A stretch of DNA of 64,000 nt from Typha latifolia. Its lineage: Eukaryota > Streptophyta > Magnoliopsida > Poales > Typhaceae. The position numbers and the translations under genes were made by a program. The notes under the pieces are model-generated. The model was not told where the DNA came from, did no database searches, and saw nothing but the letters and a program-made list of their open reading frames with translations. Where the stretch lies: the NCBI GenBank assembly GCA_019914945.1, contig CM034102.1, positions 13,629,501-13,693,500 on the forward strand, in the 5' to 3' direction. Position 1 is the first letter of the stretch; each line of letters begins with the position of its first letter. Of the stretch, positions 61,327 through 64,000 are shown piece after piece.

Positions 61327-64000
61327 TGAGCTTTGCCTTCAATTTTTTCTTGTTTATTCAGGTATTATTCCTTCTATGTTTTACCAATGTGAGGGTGCAA
61401 TCAAGCATATTATGAAACTGGATATGTATATGTAGTATTTATTCTAGAATGGAGGTATTTAATGAAAGAATAACCACCTCTTTATATGTAAGCAACTTTT
61501 TATCCAACAGTCTAATCATTAAAAACTTCACAGATTGCTTTGAAGGTAAGTAGCAAAGTAAAGTCTGAAGCAGAGAAATGAGAAAGATCATCAGGTTGTT
61601 GCTAGTAGCCTAGAACTACAGTGTTTGGATTTATAAAAACCTATACCTCCTTACTATAAGTACCTTATTATTAGCACACATGCAGTTTCTTTTATTTTCT
61701 TTTCCTCTCAGATTCAATAGTTCTGCAAGAACGCCCAGGAGCATTTAGAAGATTTTACTTCTGAATGGAGGAAAGGTTCTCCAGGATTTAGGTAGTCAAT
61801 CTTATCAATATGGTTTGTAAAACCCAAACATCTGGAATTGCACAACTCTTTTTTTTTTTTCTTTTACCATGAAGTAGTTTCACCTTTCATGCACGACTTT
61901 TTTTTTATCAAGTTTAACATACCAGCACGAGTACAATGTCTCTCTTCCGTGATGCTTCTGATGTTTTTGGTTGATTTTGATACAAGAGAGGTTCAAATGT
62001 AGTTGATCAGATTTCTCAAAAAGGAATTCATGTGATAAAAGCAAAGCTTGTGCTAACTGGCTTGCTGTGATTAGAGCGATAAATGGAAAAAGGAGATGGA
62101 GGCATTGACCCTTGTAGGCGCAAAATAAGATGGTGAATTGTTGTAAACATAGTAATAAGGAAGTTCAGTGATAATATTAATGAACAAAGTTGACATGATT
62201 AAAAGGACTAAGAAAGCAGCCACGTAAGTTTGAAGGCTGTAGGAAATTGATAAAGAAGATTCAAAATGTAGAATATAGATTCCTTTCGGAATGAGTAGAG
62301 GGGATAAGGTAAACATCTAATACTCTTAATTCCCTATCTGGTTAGAGTTTGTTTACTATCCTTGTTAGTCGGTCATCTTTAAATATCTAAATTTGATACT
62401 TGCAAGATCCAATTTCAACAAAAATGATATTGTCTTGTTTCAACTTAATTATTTGTCCATGGGATCAGAGATCTATTTTGTTGTTTGGCCTAACAACGTC
62501 AGGTTTATCATCTTACTTTTTATATTCTTGATACTTCTAGTTAAGTCTTTCTATTTCCCAAGCGTGTCAGCCGAAAATTTGGCACTATCTTTTAGATGGT
62601 TTGTTTCTCATTGGCAGCAGGTCGTAAAAAATTCACTTCCTTTTGTCATTTTGGAGATGTGCTCTAGCTAATCCTAATTATTATTGAATAAGCTTGAGTT
62701 GTGATGAATTGTCTTATTCTGATGCTGATCATGGCTCAACCTTTTCTCAAATAGAATAATTTCTTTATGTTTCGAGTGCTTATATCTTTCCCTAAAATCT
62801 AACCTGCTACTGTTTCCTGCTAACCACTCTGATTCCTACTCCTTCTGTCTTATACTCTTTAAGTTCCTTCCCAATTTTTGTTTGTTTCTCAATCATACTT
62901 TCTTCTTGTCATGGAAAGATCCATCTACTGTCAAGAAGATATACTCAAAGTGCTCTTAAGTGCCTCTATGGATATATAGTTGTCATCCAGTGCTCTATTT
63001 TTGGGCAGTTTAAAGTGGTGAGCAGTAGTATACTTTTCATTAACATAATATCAACAAGTTGCTACCAACAAAGTCATCATGAAATACACTGAGTATTCTA
63101 CTCCTGGGAGCCATGTATATGCATTTTGTGCATGATTACCATGCATCATCCTTTGCTTTTCTTTAAAATTTGCATAATGCTGACATTTGTCTAGCTAGAG
63201 GTGCATTATTCACCATTATTTGAAATTAGGTTCTTTTTATTTGCTTATATAGCCCCCCCCTAAAAGTGATTATTTGATGGTACAAAAATACCTTTATCTC
63301 CTTTTGTTTTCTTTTTGTTTTCATAACCTGTGGAACATATTATTGTTTGCGTGAGTACCTCATTTGAAATTTTGCTAGCAATGACCATGCAAGGTCATAG
63401 ATGAGTAGCATATTTTGTTAGAGGATATACATGTGGAAAAGATTGTCGGACTATTTTATCTTTTTGAGATTTAAATATTGTTATTAAAAAGTAATTGGCA
63501 TGTTATTCACACTAAAAATAAGGGTTTTGAGGGATATACATGTAAACATCATATTTAGAGGGATATGCAAGCAGATAATGAATTTTCATGCATGGAAGTG
63601 TGCATTTGATCGACAAGCAGTTACTTCAGAAATTTGCCCAGAAATGTAGAAAATGTAGATGCCTAATTAATATCCTGATTGCAACTAGATGTCTTAATTT
63701 GTCTTAATAATTCTGGCTATTGGATTTCAAATTTCTATAACATTGCTTGTGCTTGTAGCTTGTGATTAGAGATCATTTATTTAAACAGCTAGAATGGTCC
63801 AAGCTTATTAGAAATACATCCTGTTTGTTCCTATACTTTTTGTCAACTACATTAGTACTCTTAGTTTTTCTTGTCCACTTAATTTATGCTTTAACATTGA
63901 AGATCCATCAGAGATGTAGCTTTGTGATCCAAATAACAAGCATATCAAAAGTGGTTGTGCTACAGAACAACATTTAAGTTAATGAATTGAGATCCTTTTA
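61327..64000. other. Gene 3' UTR then gene-poor AT-rich DNA to the window end
   Basis: The first few hundred bases are the likely LRR-gene 3' UTR. The remaining 2.3 kb has only short frames without similarity, a C9 run near 63253 and T-rich tracts. I recognise no gene, RNA or mobile element. Confidence 0.45.

Overview
The window is nuclear DNA of a flowering plant. Genes are split by short to medium GT-AG introns, intergenic DNA is AT-rich, and plant-only families occur (respiratory burst oxidase, ureide permease, plastid biotin carboxyl carrier, flavonoid P450). Several first exons are strongly GC-rich and fade to AT-rich sequence toward the 3' end (DnaJ gene, P450, processing peptidase). 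That gradient is typical of monocots, so a monocot is my best guess; I cannot name the species.

Layout. 1-707 (+): last three exons of a respiratory burst NADPH oxidase, then tRNA-Asn(GTT) at 811-884. 1488-4315 (+): JJJ1/DNAJC21-type J-protein. 5349-9001 (-): ureide permease. 11521-16221 (-): erlin-like SPFH protein. 16222-19457: AT-rich gap holding a Mutator-like element with a perfect 9-bp target duplication. 19458-20350 (-): X8-domain GPI-anchored protein. 21560-23466 (-): CYP75B-type flavonoid 3'-hydroxylase. 23467-26594: repeat-rich gap. 26595-30666 (-): plastid biotin carboxyl carrier protein. 32099-38594 (-): mitochondrial processing peptidase beta subunit. 38595-41301: gap with a second terminal-inverted-repeat element. 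41302-43042 (+): ribosomal protein eS19. 44215-46472 (-): TPX2-domain gene whose C-terminal half looks decayed. 47812-49254 (+): UDP-glucose 6-dehydrogenase. 50556-51302 (+): one-finger C2H2 protein. 52428-54047 (-): NYN plus two LOTUS domains. 56291-61326 (+): secreted LRR protein. 61327-64000: no gene recognised.

The genes are an ordinary eukaryotic mixture with no sign of a functional cluster. Themes repeat only loosely: ER and mitochondrial protein handling (erlin, MPPB, J-protein), cell wall and apoplast (UGDH, X8 protein, LRR protein, oxidase) and plastid lipid or flavonoid metabolism (BCCP, P450). I reconstructed exon models by hand from splice sites, reading-frame phase and family knowledge. 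For all complete genes except the TPX2-like one, the phases close without a stop.

I found no convincing new biological system. The observations most worth a second look are the Mutator-like insertion at 16432-17270, the decayed TPX2-like gene, retroelement scraps inside introns (LINE RNase H, LINE RT, SINE), lineage-specific internal protein repeats in the J-protein and zinc-finger protein, and a compact divergent promoter near 56.1 kb.
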